A stretch of 64,000 nt of DNA, taken from NCBI RefSeq assembly GCF_026552795.1, contig NZ_JANFPI010000005.1:124001-188000 (forward strand), read 5' to 3'. The notes under the pieces were generated by a model. It saw nothing but the letters and a program-made list of their open reading frames with translations, made no database searches and was not told where the DNA came from. The translations under genes and the position numbers were made by a program. Source of the stretch: Ectorhizobium quercum. GTDB lineage: Bacteria > Pseudomonadota > Alphaproteobacteria > Rhizobiales > Rhizobiaceae. Below are positions 27,717-37,742 of the stretch, piece after piece; position 1 is the first letter of the stretch; every line of letters starts with the position of its first letter.

Positions 27717-28469
27717 ATGTCCTTCCTCGAAGCCTCCGGGCTTTCCAGCGGCGCCATCGCCCTTCTCGTCGGCGTTTCCTTCCTCGCCGGCCTGGCGCGC
27801 GGTTTTTCGGGGTTCGGCGGCGCGCTGATCTTCATGCCGCTGGCCAGTGCGCTGGTGGGGCCGCGGATCGCGACCGTCGCCCTGCTGCTGGCCGACGCGG
27901 TGATGACCGCCGGCATGCTGCCGAACGGCTGGCGCAACGCCAACCGGCGGGAGACCTTCGTCATGCTGGCCGGCGCGCTCGTCGGCGTTCCGGCGGGGGC
28001 CGCCGCACTCGCGCACCTGCCGCCGCTTTCGGTGCGCTGGGGCATCTGCATCCTGGTCTTCGCGATGCTTGTCCTGCTCGTTTCCGGCTGGCGCTATCGC
28101 GGCCGGCCGAAAACGCCGCTGACGGTGCTGGTGGGAGCGGTGGCCGGCTTCTTCGGCGGCGCGGCGCAGTTGAGCGGCCCGCCGGTCGTCGCCTACTGGC
28201 TGGGCCGCGCGCTTCCCGCGAGCCGCATGCGGGCAAGCATCGTGCTCTATTTCGGCCTCGGCTCGGTGCTTTCAGCGGCGAGCTATTATGCCAACGGGCT
28301 TTTCGTGAAGGAAGCCTTCGCCGTGGCGCTGATCGCCTGCCCGAGCTTCGGCCTCGGCATCGCCGCCGGCGCGCGGCTGTTCGGCCTGGCGAGCGAGGCG
28401 ACCTTCCGGCGCATCTGCCTCGGCCTCATCGCCGCCGCTGCCGTGCTCGGCCTGCCTGTTTTCGGGTGA
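27717..28469 (+). CDS. Sulfite exporter TauE/SafE-family membrane protein
   Basis: A 250-aa protein with about eight hydrophobic segments in the TauE/SafE double-repeat pattern: LAGLARGFSGFGGALIFMPL in the first half and GAVAGFFGGAAQLSGPPVVAYWLG in the second. It transports organosulfonates, sulfite or related anions out of the cell in known members; the substrate here is unknown. The ATG at 27717 opens directly before the first helix. Convergent with pdxH after 27 bp, it has no sulfur genes beside it. Confidence 0.92.
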   Translation: MSFLEASGLSSGAIALLVGVSFLAGLARGFSGFGGALIFMPLASALVGPRIATVALLLADAVMTAGMLPNGWRNANRRETFVMLAGALVGVPAGAAALAHLPPLSVRWGICILVFAMLVLLVSGWRYRGRPKTPLTVLVGAVAGFFGGAAQLSGPPVVAYWLGRALPASRMRASIVLYFGLGSVLSAASYYANGLFVKEAFAVALIACPSFGLGIAAGARLFGLASEATFRRICLGLIAAAAVLGLPVFG

Positions 28470-28496
28470 AACCGGCAGGCCGCATGTCCTGACAGC

Positions 28497-29117
28497 TCAG
28501 GGATAGAGCCGCGCCTTGCCCCACGGCGCATCCGGCGCGCCGCGTTCGAACAGCACGCGGTCGTGCAGACGGAAAGGCCGGTCGTGCCAGAACTCGATGG
28601 AGGTCGGGCGGATGCGGAAACCCGACCAGTATTGCGGCCGTGGAATCTCGCCGATGGCGTATTTCGCGGTGTATTCGGCCACGGCCTTTTCCAGCGCGAA
28701 GCGGCTTTCGAGCGGGCGCGACTGCTTCGAGGCCCAGGCGCCGATGCGGCTGCCGCGCGGGCGCGACGCATAATAGGCATCGGCCTCGGCGTCCGTCACC
28801 GGCTCGACCGGCCCGCGGATGCGCACCTGGCGGCGCAGCGACTTCCAGTGGAAGCACATGGCGGCCTTCTTCTGGCCGAGGATTTCGCGGCCCTTGCGGC
28901 TTTCGAAATTGGTATAGAAGACGAAGCCGGCCGTGTCGTAGCCCTTCAGCAGGACCATGCGCACGTTCGGCAGGCCGGTCTCGTCGACGGTGGCGAGCGC
29001 CACCGCGTTGGGATCGTTGACTTCCGCGGTTTCGGCATCCTTGAGCCAGCGTTCGAACAGGGCGAACGGCTCCTCTTCGGCGGTGAAGTCACCGCTTGTT
29101 AACCCATTCTCCGTCAT
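28497..29117 (-). CDS. pdxH: Pyridoxamine 5'-phosphate oxidase
   Basis: An FMN enzyme that makes PLP from PNP or PMP. It has 206 aa. Typical blocks are [25 protein letters not shown], the active-site region [14 protein letters not shown], and [21 protein letters not shown]. The ATG at 29117 gives the family's usual N-terminus with an acidic helix. It diverges from the 17-kDa-antigen-like lipoprotein gene. PLP made here serves thrC among many enzymes. Confidence 0.97.
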   Translation of the reverse strand: MTENGLTSGDFTAEEEPFALFERWLKDAETAEVNDPNAVALATVDETGLPNVRMVLLKGYDTAGFVFYTNFESRKGREILGQKKAAMCFHWKSLRRQVRIRGPVEPVTDAEADAYYASRPRGSRIGAWASKQSRPLESRFALEKAVAEYTAKYAIGEIPRPQYWSGFRIRPTSIEFWHDRPFRLHDRVLFERGAPDAPWGKARLYP

Positions 29118-29171
29118 ATTAAGTAAAATGCTCCGAACTTGGCCCGGCAAGGGCCAGCGACACGATGAAAG

Positions 29172-29618
29172 GTGATCGTCATAACAAAAAGCCGGAACAC
29201 CAGAAAGGGTGCGCTTCGGATCGGCAGTGCTTTTTTTGCCGTGTCGCTTTTGTGTGCGGCACTTTCAGGCTGCATGAGCTTCGACTTTTTCGATTCGCGC
29301 ACGGACTCCTCCGTCACCACGAATTCGGTGCCGCAGAAGAAATCGCAGGAAGCGGTTTCCGACGAGGCCACCGTGCGCAATGCCGTGACCTCCGCCGACC
29401 TGGCGAAGCTCGGCCAGTCTCCCCTGCCCTGGGCCAACGCCTCGACCGGCAGCGCCGGCGTCGTCACCGCCATCAACGAGAACCGCATCGGCGGCACCCT
29501 GTGCCGCAGCTTCTCCACCACGCGCCACGCCTATGACGGCATCGCCGCCTTTACCGGCGACACCTGCCTCGACGCCAACGGCGAATGGAAGCTCGTGCGT
29601 TTTACGCGACAGAACTGA
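29172..29618 (+). CDS. 17-kDa surface-antigen-like lipoprotein
   Basis: A 148-aa protein with a lipoprotein signal ([14 protein letters not shown], Cys about residue 34). The mature part ends with the compact RT0821/Lpp0805-like domain: [21 protein letters not shown] and [15 protein letters not shown], whose two cysteines could pair. Members are outer-membrane-anchored small antigens of unknown function in alphaproteobacteria. The start is a GTG with a weak ribosome site. No better start lies before the signal, so the N-terminal few residues are uncertain. Confidence 0.8.
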   Translation: MIVITKSRNTRKGALRIGSAFFAVSLLCAALSGCMSFDFFDSRTDSSVTTNSVPQKKSQEAVSDEATVRNAVTSADLAKLGQSPLPWANASTGSAGVVTAINENRIGGTLCRSFSTTRHAYDGIAAFTGDTCLDANGEWKLVRFTRQN

Positions 29619-29786
29619 CCCCCATCTCCATAAACTATCGATTAGCAATTCTGGCTTAATCTCGGCAGCAGGGTAAGTGCGCCCGCGGCATGTCTTCCGG
29701 TTGCGTGGGCCGTGCGCACGAGTGTTCGAGTAGAGTAGCGGCTGTGCCGAACCGGCGGCATGGCCGTCGAAGTTTCGGTGGCCACG

Positions 29787-30956
29787 ATGCGCGATCCGTA
29801 TACCGTTCTCGGCGTCAGGCAGGACGCCCAGGACGAAGAAATCAAGGCAGCCTGGCGGGCCCGGGTGAAAAGCGTGCATCCCGACCACAATCGGGACGAC
29901 CCGCAGGCCGCTGCCCGCTTCGCGGAAATCGGCGCGGCCTACGAACTGTTGCGCGACCCGCAGAAACGCAACCGCTACGACGCCCGCCACGGCAAGGCCG
30001 ATGGTGACGGCGAAACCATCATGCAGAAGCGGCAGGCCGCCCGCGAAGCGGCCGAACGCGCCCACGCCGCCCGTGAGGAAGCCGCCCGGGTGATGGAGGA
30101 ACTGGCGCGGGCGAACGCCCAGCGCGCCGCGCAGGCCGCCCGGGAGACGTCCGGCGCGACTTCCGACGACAGCGCCGAGGCGATGGTGAACCGCATCTTC
30201 GGCACCGGCGAAAAGGCCGGCGCGGCGGGCGCGGCGCAGGACACGGCGCCGAAGCAGGACGCCGCGCCGCAGCAGGGCGCCTATGACGGCGGCGCCGGGC
30301 CCGCGGATGCGACGACGGAAACCACCCAGACATCGTCCCCCGAGGAGACCGAGGCCGGCCGCGCATCTTCCGCGCCGCTGTCGGTTCAGGCGATCGATCT
30401 CATCAGCTACTGGATCCGCCGCCTGCGCGGCATCGAGCCGGTGCCGGAAAAGGCGCCCGATATCGTCACGGACGTCACGGTGTCCATCGACGACCTGATC
30501 GCGGGCCGCAAGGTCTACGCGACGCTGTTCGACGGGCGCGAGGTGCGCGTCCAGCTCGAGCCCGGTATGACCCGGGACCATGTGGTGCGGATCGAGGGCC
30601 AGGGGCACCGCTTCCAGGGCATGCAGCGCGGCGACGTGCGCGTCACGCTGAAGATCGCCCCCGACCCGCGCTTCGACGTGGAGGGTTTCGATATCCACAC
30701 CGTTCTTCCGGTCACGCTCGAAAATGCCGTGCTGGGTTGCGAAAGCACCGTCGAATCGCCCGAGGGGCCGGTCGCCATCAGCATCCCGCCGTGGTCGGAT
30801 TCCAACCGTTCCATCCGCATCGAGGGCCAGGGCCTGCCGGAAACGGAAGACCGGCGCGGCGACCTGGTGGTGGAACTGCGCCTCGTCCTGTGGGAAAAGC
30901 CGGACGACAAGGTGACGGACCTGATGCGCCACATGCGCGAAGGCCTGTATATCTGA
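29787..30956 (+). CDS. DnaJ-class co-chaperone without zinc finger
   Basis: A 389-aa J-domain protein. The J domain occupies residues 1-65 with the diagnostic HPD in SVHPDHN. A Glu/Ala-rich coiled segment and a low-complexity Ala/Gln/Thr linker follow, then a DnaJ C-terminal substrate-binding domain with VSIDDLIAGRKVYATLFDGREV and EGQGHRFQG. The central CXXCXGXG zinc repeats of DnaJ are absent, as in CbpA. It should stimulate a DnaK-type Hsp70. The start chosen opens MRDPYTVLGV; an ATG nine codons upstream is also possible. Confidence 0.9.
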   Translation: MRDPYTVLGVRQDAQDEEIKAAWRARVKSVHPDHNRDDPQAAARFAEIGAAYELLRDPQKRNRYDARHGKADGDGETIMQKRQAAREAAERAHAAREEAARVMEELARANAQRAAQAARETSGATSDDSAEAMVNRIFGTGEKAGAAGAAQDTAPKQDAAPQQGAYDGGAGPADATTETTQTSSPEETEAGRASSAPLSVQAIDLISYWIRRLRGIEPVPEKAPDIVTDVTVSIDDLIAGRKVYATLFDGREVRVQLEPGMTRDHVVRIEGQGHRFQGMQRGDVRVTLKIAPDPRFDVEGFDIHTVLPVTLENAVLGCESTVESPEGPVAISIPPWSDSNRSIRIEGQGLPETEDRRGDLVVELRLVLWEKPDDKVTDLMRHMREGLYI

Positions 30957-31172
30957 GGCCGCCACGCGCCGAGCAAGCATTGTTACAGCGCCTTACACGA
31001 GATGATCCGGCCCCGCTTGAACGCTCCCGCCGGCTATGCCATAGGCATCATTCAAGATGCCCGGACCCTCCCGACACCACGGAGAGACCCGGGCCGGAAC
31101 CATTTCGATAGCAATTTCGATTCTGGCGCCGCGCTTTTCATGACGCCGCGCAGAAGAAGCAGGGAGCAATAC

Positions 31173-31991
31173 ATGGCTGAGCTTTCCGGTCTGCTGGCAG
31201 GCAAACGCGGCCTCATCATGGGCGTTGCGAACAATCGTTCCATCGCCTGGGGCATTGCCAGGGCCGCACGCGACGCGGGCGCCGAACTGGCCCTCACCTG
31301 GCAGGGCACGGCGCTGAAGAAGCGCGTCGAGCCGCTCGCCGGCGAACTCGACGCCTTCATGGCCGGCGATTGCGACGTCACCGATCTCGAAAGCATCGAC
31401 ACGGTGTTCGACGCGCTGGAAAAGAAGTGGGGCAAGATCGACTTCGTGGTCCACGCCATCGCCTTTTCCGACAAGGACGAGCTGACCGGCCGCTATCTCG
31501 ATACCAGCCGCGACAACTTCACCAGGACGATGGACATTTCTGTCTATTCCTTCACCGCCATCGCCAAGCGGGCCGAGCGCATCATGAACGACGGCGGCTC
31601 GATGGTGACGCTGACCTATTACGGCGCGGAAAAGGTGATGCCGCACTATAACGTCATGGGCGTCGCCAAGGCGGCACTGGAAGCCTCCGTGCGCTACTTG
31701 GCCGTCGACCTCGGCGGCCGCGGCATCCGCGTCAACGCGATCTCGGCGGGCCCGATCAAGACGCTCGCCGCATCCGGCATCGGCGACTTCCGCTACATCC
31801 TCAAGTGGAACGAATACAATGCGCCGCTGAAGCGCACCGTCACCATCGAGGAAGTCGGCAAGTCGGCGCTCTACATGCTGTCGGACCTGTCGACCGGCGT
31901 GACCGGCGAGGTCCATCACGTCGATTCCGGCTATCACACGGTCGGCATGAAGGCGGTGGACGCCCCGGATATTTCCGTCGTCAAGGAATGA
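31173..31991 (+). CDS. fabI: Enoyl-ACP reductase FabI (NADH)
   Basis: A 272-aa SDR-type enoyl-ACP reductase of fatty-acid elongation. The cofactor loop is GVANNRSIAWGIA, the catalytic set is Y...M..K in YYGAEKVMPHYNVMGVAKAA, and GPIKTLAASGI is the substrate-binding loop sensitive to triclosan-type inhibitors in FabI. The ATG has an AGGGAGC site. Rhizobia usually carry two FabI paralogues, so the distinction from the second copy cannot be made here. Confidence 0.96.
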   Translation: MAELSGLLAGKRGLIMGVANNRSIAWGIARAARDAGAELALTWQGTALKKRVEPLAGELDAFMAGDCDVTDLESIDTVFDALEKKWGKIDFVVHAIAFSDKDELTGRYLDTSRDNFTRTMDISVYSFTAIAKRAERIMNDGGSMVTLTYYGAEKVMPHYNVMGVAKAALEASVRYLAVDLGGRGIRVNAISAGPIKTLAASGIGDFRYILKWNEYNAPLKRTVTIEEVGKSALYMLSDLSTGVTGEVHHVDSGYHTVGMKAVDAPDISVVKE

Positions 31992-32118
31992 TATCGTCAG
32001 GGGCGGGACCCAGGGCGCTTCCGCCGCACGGCGAGGCGCCTTTCCCCCTCGTCCCGGACGATGCGGGACACGGCAAGCCGCCGGCCATCGCCGCCTGAAC
32101 ACCCCACCAGGAGCCGAC

Positions 32119-32709
32119 ATGCTGATCTATGTCATCCGCCACGGCCAGACGGACTGGAACGCCGAGCAGCGTATGCAGGGGCAGCGCGACATTCCGCTGA
32201 ACAGCCTCGGACGGGCGCAGGCGACCGGCAACGGCGAGGCGCTGAAGGCGGTTCTCGGGGCGAGCGCCGCGGCCTACGACTACGTCGCCAGCCCCCTCGG
32301 CCGGACCCGCGAAACGATGGAGCGCATGCGCAGCGCGATGGGCCTCGACCCGCGCAACTACACGACCGACGCACGGCTGGTGGAAGTCTCGTTCGGCGAT
32401 TGGGAAGGCTTCACGCTGGCGGAGCTCGCGCAGCGCTTTCCCGAGCGGGTGGCCGAGCGCGAACGCTCGAAGTGGGATTTCATTCCCCCCGGCCCCGCTG
32501 CCGAAAGCTATGAAATTCTGTCGTGGCGGGTAGGCTCCTGGCTCGCCTCCGTCAACCGCCCCACCGTCTGCGTCTGCCACGGCGGCGTCATCCGCAGCCT
32601 GTTCCGTCTCGTCGGCGGTCTGGAGCCCGATCAGGCGGCCGTTGCGGAAACGCCGCAGGACCGCATCCTGTCGGTCGCACCGCGCGAGGGCCGGATCGGC
32701 TGGGTCTGA
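32119..32709 (+). CDS. Histidine phosphatase (phosphoglycerate-mutase-like)
   Basis: A 196-aa branch-1 histidine phosphatase. The phosphohistidine motif RHGQTDWN is at 7-14 and the second catalytic His lies in VCHGGVIRS. FGDWEGFTLAEL is the flexible substrate region of broad phosphatases rather than true mutases. The substrate is unknown; homologues act on sugar phosphates or cobalamin precursors. It follows fabI by 127 bp, and no operon is certain. Confidence 0.93.
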   Translation: MLIYVIRHGQTDWNAEQRMQGQRDIPLNSLGRAQATGNGEALKAVLGASAAAYDYVASPLGRTRETMERMRSAMGLDPRNYTTDARLVEVSFGDWEGFTLAELAQRFPERVAERERSKWDFIPPGPAAESYEILSWRVGSWLASVNRPTVCVCHGGVIRSLFRLVGGLEPDQAAVAETPQDRILSVAPREGRIGWV

Positions 32710-32758
32710 CGCGAGCGGCCCGGCGTTCCACCGAACCACCAAACCGCTCGACTTCCCT

Positions 32759-32816
32759 GTTTTCACGCAATTCCGGACGCAATACCGCTGCCGCGCTTTT
32801 GCGTCCGGAACTGCCC
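32759..32816. repeat. Dispersed palindromic repeat, family A copy 2
   Basis: This shares TTTTCACGCAATTCCGGACG with copy 1 at 6199. It folds as a 16-bp stem with one mismatch (32767-32782 with 32799-32814). It occupies the spacer between the convergent phosphatase and DUF1344 genes and abuts the DUF1344 stop, so it could also end both transcripts. Confidence 0.75.
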
Positions 32817-33097
32817 TATTCGCTGACCTGAAGGTCGTCCACGATGCGCCGGCCGTCCACGACGGTGTAGAAGACGACGACCGTCTGCCCGGTCGCCAGC
32901 CCTCCGAAGTTGAACTCCTCCGGAACCTCGTAGTTCTTGCCGTCGTCGAGCGTGATCGTCAGCTTGTCGGTGTCGATCCGGGCGATCTTGGCCTCGACAT
33001 CGGCGCTCTGGGCGAACGAGGTCACGGGCAGCAGGACGCCGACCGTTATCAGCAGAGCTAGGATGATATGCACGGAGCGGGCTCCCTTACGATCCAT
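32816..33097 (-). CDS. DUF1344 small exported protein
   Basis: A 93-aa protein with an N-terminal signal or anchor (VHIILALLITVGVLLPVTSFAQ). The DUF1344 domain follows: VEAKIARIDTDKLTITLDDGKNYEVPEEF and VVVFYTVVDGRRIV. The domain is small, beta-rich and found mainly in Rhizobiales, with no known activity. The start at 33097 is the nearest ATG to the signal; a GTG closer to it is possible. It is convergent with the histidine phosphatase gene. Confidence 0.87.
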   Translation of the reverse strand: MDRKGARSVHIILALLITVGVLLPVTSFAQSADVEAKIARIDTDKLTITLDDGKNYEVPEEFNFGGLATGQTVVVFYTVVDGRRIVDDLQVSE

Positions 33098-33312
33098 TCT
33101 TGAGCGACGCGGCAAGAATACTCTCCTGAATATGGCGAATTGCGGCCCGCAAGATGACATTAGGGCAACGATTGATGGACCTATTTCGGGCGCCTTTCAA
33201 GGGCGTAGCCGGTTTATGCTCAGCTTGCCTTGCCTATTTCAAGGATTATGGGGAAATGCTAAATTAACCTCCCCTTTCTATCGTCTTTCCTTGAAACGAA
33301 AAGGGACGGGGT

Positions 33313-36300
33313 TTGAATTACTGGGCTATCCAACGACGGCGTTTCCGCGATTTCATGCAGCGAACGGGCGTCGCCGTGGCTGGCGCGGGTCTGATTGCGC
33401 TGTCCATCGTCGCCATTAGCGTCGCCCTCGACCGCCAGAACAGCCAGACCTATCGCACCGCTCTGCACGAGGACGCCGACCGGACCGCCTTCTTCCTCCA
33501 GCAGCGCCTGTCCGGCCAGATCAAGGCCGACCAGAACACCGCGCGCAATCTCGCCCGCGCCTTTGCGCTGAACCCCGACGAGGCCATGCACCGGTTCGCC
33601 GACGAGGCGCAGTTCGTTCTGGCCACCAACCCCTATTTCACCCGGATCGACATCGCGCCCGCGGCCAGGCTGGCCTACAGCTTCCCGCAACATCCCGAAA
33701 CCGGGCTGGCGGGTCTTTCGCTGACGGAGCGCTATGCCGGCGAGGGCCGCCAGATGCGGCATGCCGAAGCCAATCTCCACAAGGGCCGGCCCTCGCTGAT
33801 CGCGACGCAGGAGGGCCAGCTGGTCCTGCTGACGCCGGTGATGATCAACCCGCTCAACCAGTCGACCGGCACCTTCTGGGGCACGGTCGAAATCATCATC
33901 GCCGAAAACCATTTCTTCAATGCCGCCGGCTTTACCGTCATGACCCCGGAGATCTTCCACGAGATCCGCGACATGCGCGTGGCCATCCGCGATATTTCCG
34001 GACGCGGCAACGGCATCGCGCCGACCTATCTGTTCGGCGATCCGGAGATGGCGGGCGAGACGCCGGTGGTCCGCCGCGTTCCCTTCGACGGCGGCGCGCT
34101 GGAAGTCATGGTCATGCCGGCAACGGGCTGGGACATCCCGTGGGCCAAGGCGGCGGCGTTCCGCTTCGCCCTCGTGCTGGCCGGCTGCGCCATCATTATC
34201 CCGATCTTCGGCGCCAGCATGCTGATCGCGGAGCGCAACAGCAACATCGTCGCGCTCCAGGGCCGCGAGGCCCGGCTGCTGGAGCTTTCGCAGCGCTACA
34301 ACCTGGCGATGGAATCCTCCCACATCGGCATCTGGGAGATGCAGGACGGCTCGGACGACATCTACTGGGACGAGCGCGCGGCGATGCTGCACGGCGAGCT
34401 GCCGGAGGAAATCGTCAGCCCGCTGGAGCAATGGCTGATGCGCGTCGTGCCCGAGGACCGCGACAAGGTGCGGGCGCATTTCTGCGACGACAAGCTGACG
34501 GGCTGCACCTACAATACGACCTACCGCATCCAGACCAGCGACGGCTCCATCCGCTGCCTGCGCTCGGTCGGCTCGCGTTACGAAAGCGTCGGCACCTCGA
34601 CCCGCACGACCGGCATCATCTGGGACGTGACATCGGACGAGATGCTGAACCAGACGCTACGCGAGGCGAAGGAACTCAGCGACATCAAGAACGCCGAACT
34701 CGAACTCGCCTTGCAGGAGCTTTCCAGCCGCGAGCAGGAGCTCGAAGACCTTTCGCGCAAGCTCGACCTGGCGCTGGAATCCTATCATTGCGGCATATGG
34801 GAAGCCAATCTGGAGAACGGAACCGAATACTGGGATGCACGCATGTGCCAGCTTTACGGCGTGCCGCCGGAACGGTGCATCGTGACCCACAAGGACTGGC
34901 TCGACGCCATCCATCCCGACGACCGCGTGCTGGCACGAACCAACATTGCGGAATTCGAGCCCGGCGCACGCACGAAAGCGCTCGTGGTGCGCGTCATCCG
35001 CCCCGACGGCGAGACCCGCTACATCCGCTCCGTCGGCCAGATGCATGTCGGGCGCGACGGCAGCCGCAAGATCATCGGCATCGCCATCGACGTGACGGAA
35101 GACACGCTGCTGACGCAGGCGCTGAAATCGGCCAAGCAGGAAGCCGACGTCAAGAACGTCGAGCTGGAAGCGGCCAAGAGCCGCATCGAGCACAACGCGC
35201 TCCACGATCCGCTGACCGCGCTCGGCAACCGCCGCAAGCTGGACCTCGAACTCGAGCGGCTTTCACAGGAAAGCGCGGGAAAGCGCGTCAGCTTCGCCAT
35301 CCTCCATCTCGACCTCGACCGCTTCAAGCAGATCAACGACACGCTGGGGCACGCCGCCGGCGACGCGATGCTCAACCATGTGGCGCGGGTCCTGACGTCG
35401 AATGTCGGCCACCTGACGCCGGAGCCGGCGGCGAACCTCGTCGCCCGCATCGGCGGCGACGAATTCGTCATCCTCCTGCCGGGAACGGATTCGCGCACGG
35501 CCCTGACGGCGCTGGCCAACCGCATCGTCCAGGAAATCCGCCAGCCGGTGGAGATCGACGGCTTCTCCTGCCGCTGCGGCGTTTCCATCGGCATCGCGCA
35601 GGGTTCGGGCACCGACGTCGACGCGCGCAGGGTGCTCATCAACGCCGACATCGCCCTTTACCGCGCCAAGCGCATGGGCCGGAACCGCTACGAGTTCTTC
35701 ACCCAGAACCTTCAGGCCGAAATCATCAACGCCAAGCGCATGGCCGACGAAATCCTCGCCGGCATCGACAACAACGAGTTCACCGCCTGGTATCAGCCGC
35801 AATTCTGCGCCAAGACCATGCAGCTGACCGGCGTCGAGGCGCTCGTGCGCTGGCATCATCCGACCCACGGTCTCATCACGCCGGACCGCTTCCTGAGCAT
35901 CGCCGAGGAACTCAATGTCGTCGCCACGCTCGACCGGATGGTGATGCAGACGGCGCTGAAGGACCGGATGCGCTGGGCGGCGATGGGCATCAACGTGCCC
36001 AAGGTTTCCGTCAACGTATCGCTGCGCCGGCTGCACGACGAGGCGCTGATCGAAACCCTCAAGGGCCTGTCGATCACGCCGGGCGAACTCTGCTTCGAAC
36101 TGGTGGAATCCATCTTCCTCGACGACCGCGAGGCGATCACCGACATCAATCTGGAGCAGATAAAGGCGCTGGGCATCGACATCGAGATCGACGATTTCGG
36201 CACCGGCCATACCTCCATCGTCAGCCTTCTGAAACTGAAGCCGAAGCGGCTGAAGATCGACCGCCAGCTCGTCATGCCGATCCTGGCGTCGACGCGCGAG

Positions 36301-36504
36301 CGGGCGCTGGTGCGCTCGATCATCGACATCGCCCGCTCGCTCGGCGTGGAAACGGTCGCCGAAGGGGTCGAGACGCTCGATCACGCGCGCATGCTCGCCG
36401 ATCTGGGCTGCGACATGCTTCAGGGCTACGCCTTCGCCAAGCCGCTGTCCTTCGAGGACTTCGCCCAGCGCACCATCGAGACGGGCTGGAAATTCGCCGT
36501 GTGA
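33313..36504 (+). CDS. CHASE-like/PAS/PAS/GGDEF/EAL bifunctional c-di-GMP protein
   Basis: A 1063-aa inner-membrane sensor. One helix near residues 18-40, a periplasmic CHASE-like domain (about 45-270) with QNTARNLARAFALNPDEAM, and a second helix at about 278-305 precede two PAS domains (about 325-450 and 485-600). The GGDEF motif is intact (714-718) but lacks the RxxD inhibitory site. The EAL domain (EAL 842-844) keeps ELVES and IDDFGTGHTS. Both synthesis and breakdown of c-di-GMP are therefore possible. The TTG start at 33313 is uncertain; the first ATG is at 33355. Its protein is unrelated in sensor to the one at 14.8 kb. Confidence 0.93.
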   Translation: MNYWAIQRRRFRDFMQRTGVAVAGAGLIALSIVAISVALDRQNSQTYRTALHEDADRTAFFLQQRLSGQIKADQNTARNLARAFALNPDEAMHRFADEAQFVLATNPYFTRIDIAPAARLAYSFPQHPETGLAGLSLTERYAGEGRQMRHAEANLHKGRPSLIATQEGQLVLLTPVMINPLNQSTGTFWGTVEIIIAENHFFNAAGFTVMTPEIFHEIRDMRVAIRDISGRGNGIAPTYLFGDPEMAGETPVVRRVPFDGGALEVMVMPATGWDIPWAKAAAFRFALVLAGCAIIIPIFGASMLIAERNSNIVALQGREARLLELSQRYNLAMESSHIGIWEMQDGSDDIYWDERAAMLHGELPEEIVSPLEQWLMRVVPEDRDKVRAHFCDDKLTGCTYNTTYRIQTSDGSIRCLRSVGSRYESVGTSTRTTGIIWDVTSDEMLNQTLREAKELSDIKNAELELALQELSSREQELEDLSRKLDLALESYHCGIWEANLENGTEYWDARMCQLYGVPPERCIVTHKDWLDAIHPDDRVLARTNIAEFEPGARTKALVVRVIRPDGETRYIRSVGQMHVGRDGSRKIIGIAIDVTEDTLLTQALKSAKQEADVKNVELEAAKSRIEHNALHDPLTALGNRRKLDLELERLSQESAGKRVSFAILHLDLDRFKQINDTLGHAAGDAMLNHVARVLTSNVGHLTPEPAANLVARIGGDEFVILLPGTDSRTALTALANRIVQEIRQPVEIDGFSCRCGVSIGIAQGSGTDVDARRVLINADIALYRAKRMGRNRYEFFTQNLQAEIINAKRMADEILAGIDNNEFTAWYQPQFCAKTMQLTGVEALVRWHHPTHGLITPDRFLSIAEELNVVATLDRMVMQTALKDRMRWAAMGINVPKVSVNVSLRRLHDEALIETLKGLSITPGELCFELVESIFLDDREAITDINLEQIKALGIDIEIDDFGTGHTSIVSLLKLKPKRLKIDRQLVMPILASTRERALVRSIIDIARSLGVETVAEGVETLDHARMLADLGCDMLQGYAFAKPLSFEDFAQRTIETGWKFAV

Positions 36505-36518
36505 GGCATTGTCCGGAA

Positions 36519-36577
36519 AAAACGCCCGCTGTGTCACCCCTTGAAGGAAATAAAGCCTTTTGCTTGAGGGGCGTTTT
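36519..36577 (+). terminator. Terminator after the GGDEF-EAL gene
   Basis: AAAACGCCC (36519-36527) pairs perfectly with GGGCGTTTT (36569-36577). An inner CCCCT/AGGGG and AAGG/CCTT stem is also possible. The right arm ends in four Ts. It starts 14 bp after the stop and precedes aroC, so it probably separates the two units. Confidence 0.55.
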
Positions 36578-36628
36578 CCACTAAGAGTGTGCCCGTCGAT
36601 CGCGCCTCAAGAAGCATTTCGGATACCC

Positions 36629-37726
36629 ATGTCGCACAATACGTTCGGTCATCTTTTCCGCGTCACCACCTGGGGCGAGAGCCACGGCCCGGCACTCGGA
36701 TGCGTGGTCGACGGCTGCCCTCCCGGCCTGACCTTCACCTCCGCCGACATCCAGTCCTTTCTCGACAGGCGCAAGCCCGGCCAGTCCCGTTTCGTGACGC
36801 AGCGCCGCGAGGCGGACGAGGTGCGCATCCTGTCCGGCGTCATGCCCTCCCCGGACGGCCAGGGCCACACCACCACCGGCACGCCGGTCTCGCTTTTGAT
36901 CGAGAACACCGACCAGCGCTCCAAGGACTACGGCGAGATCGCCCGCCAGTACCGTCCCGGGCACGCAGACTATACCTACGACGTCAAATACGGCATCCGC
37001 GACTATCGCGGCGGCGGGCGCTCCTCGGCCCGCGAGACGGCGGCGCGCGTGGCGGCCGGCGCGCTCGCCCGGCTGGTCGTGCCCGGCGTGACGATCCGCG
37101 GCGCGCTGGTGCAGATCGGCAAGCACAGGATCGACCGCAGCCGCTTCGACTGGGCCGAGGTCGAGCGCAACCCGTTCTTCTGCCCTGACCCCGGAACCGT
37201 GCCGGTCTGGGAAGACTATCTCGACGGCATCCGCAAGGCCGGCTCCTCGGTCGGCGCCGTGGTGGAGGTGGTCGCCGACGGCGTGCCCGCCGGGCTCGGC
37301 GCGCCGCTCTACGGCAAGCTGGACCAGGACATCGCCTCGCTGCTGATGTCGATCAACGCCGTCAAGGGCGTGGAGATCGGCAACGGCTTCGAGGCCGCCG
37401 AAATCACCGGCGAGGAAAACGCCGACGAGATGCGCATGGGCAACGACGGCAAGCCGCTCTTCCTGTCCAACCACGCCGGCGGCATTCTCGGCGGCATCTC
37501 GACGGGCGCGCCGATCGTCGCCCGCTTCGCCGTCAAGCCGACCTCGTCGATCCTCACGCCGCGCCAGTCCATCGACGCGGACGGGCAGCAGGTCGAGGTG
37601 CGCACCAAGGGCCGCCACGACCCCTGCGTCGGCATCCGCGCCGTGCCCGTCGGCGAAGCGATGCTCGCCTGCGCCATCGCCGACCATTACCTGAGAGACC
37701 GCGGCCAGACCGGCCGCCTGAAATAA
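36629..37726 (+). CDS. aroC: Chorismate synthase
   Basis: The last shikimate-pathway enzyme, FMN-dependent, converting EPSP to chorismate. It has 365 aa. The three signatures are present: [18 protein letters not shown] near the N-terminus, [20 protein letters not shown] in the middle, and [18 protein letters not shown] near the end. The ATG at 36629 ([14 protein letters not shown]) is the conserved start. ribB follows after 16 bp, so the two are probably co-transcribed. Confidence 0.98.
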   Translation: MSHNTFGHLFRVTTWGESHGPALGCVVDGCPPGLTFTSADIQSFLDRRKPGQSRFVTQRREADEVRILSGVMPSPDGQGHTTTGTPVSLLIENTDQRSKDYGEIARQYRPGHADYTYDVKYGIRDYRGGGRSSARETAARVAAGALARLVVPGVTIRGALVQIGKHRIDRSRFDWAEVERNPFFCPDPGTVPVWEDYLDGIRKAGSSVGAVVEVVADGVPAGLGAPLYGKLDQDIASLLMSINAVKGVEIGNGFEAAEITGEENADEMRMGNDGKPLFLSNHAGGILGGISTGAPIVARFAVKPTSSILTPRQSIDADGQQVEVRTKGRHDPCVGIRAVPVGEAMLACAIADHYLRDRGQTGRLK

Positions 37727-37742
37727 CGCAAGGACAACCGAG

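Noticed and set aside
37726..37742. FMN riboswitch before ribB
   Set aside because: Only 16 bp separate aroC and ribB, far too little for an aptamer.
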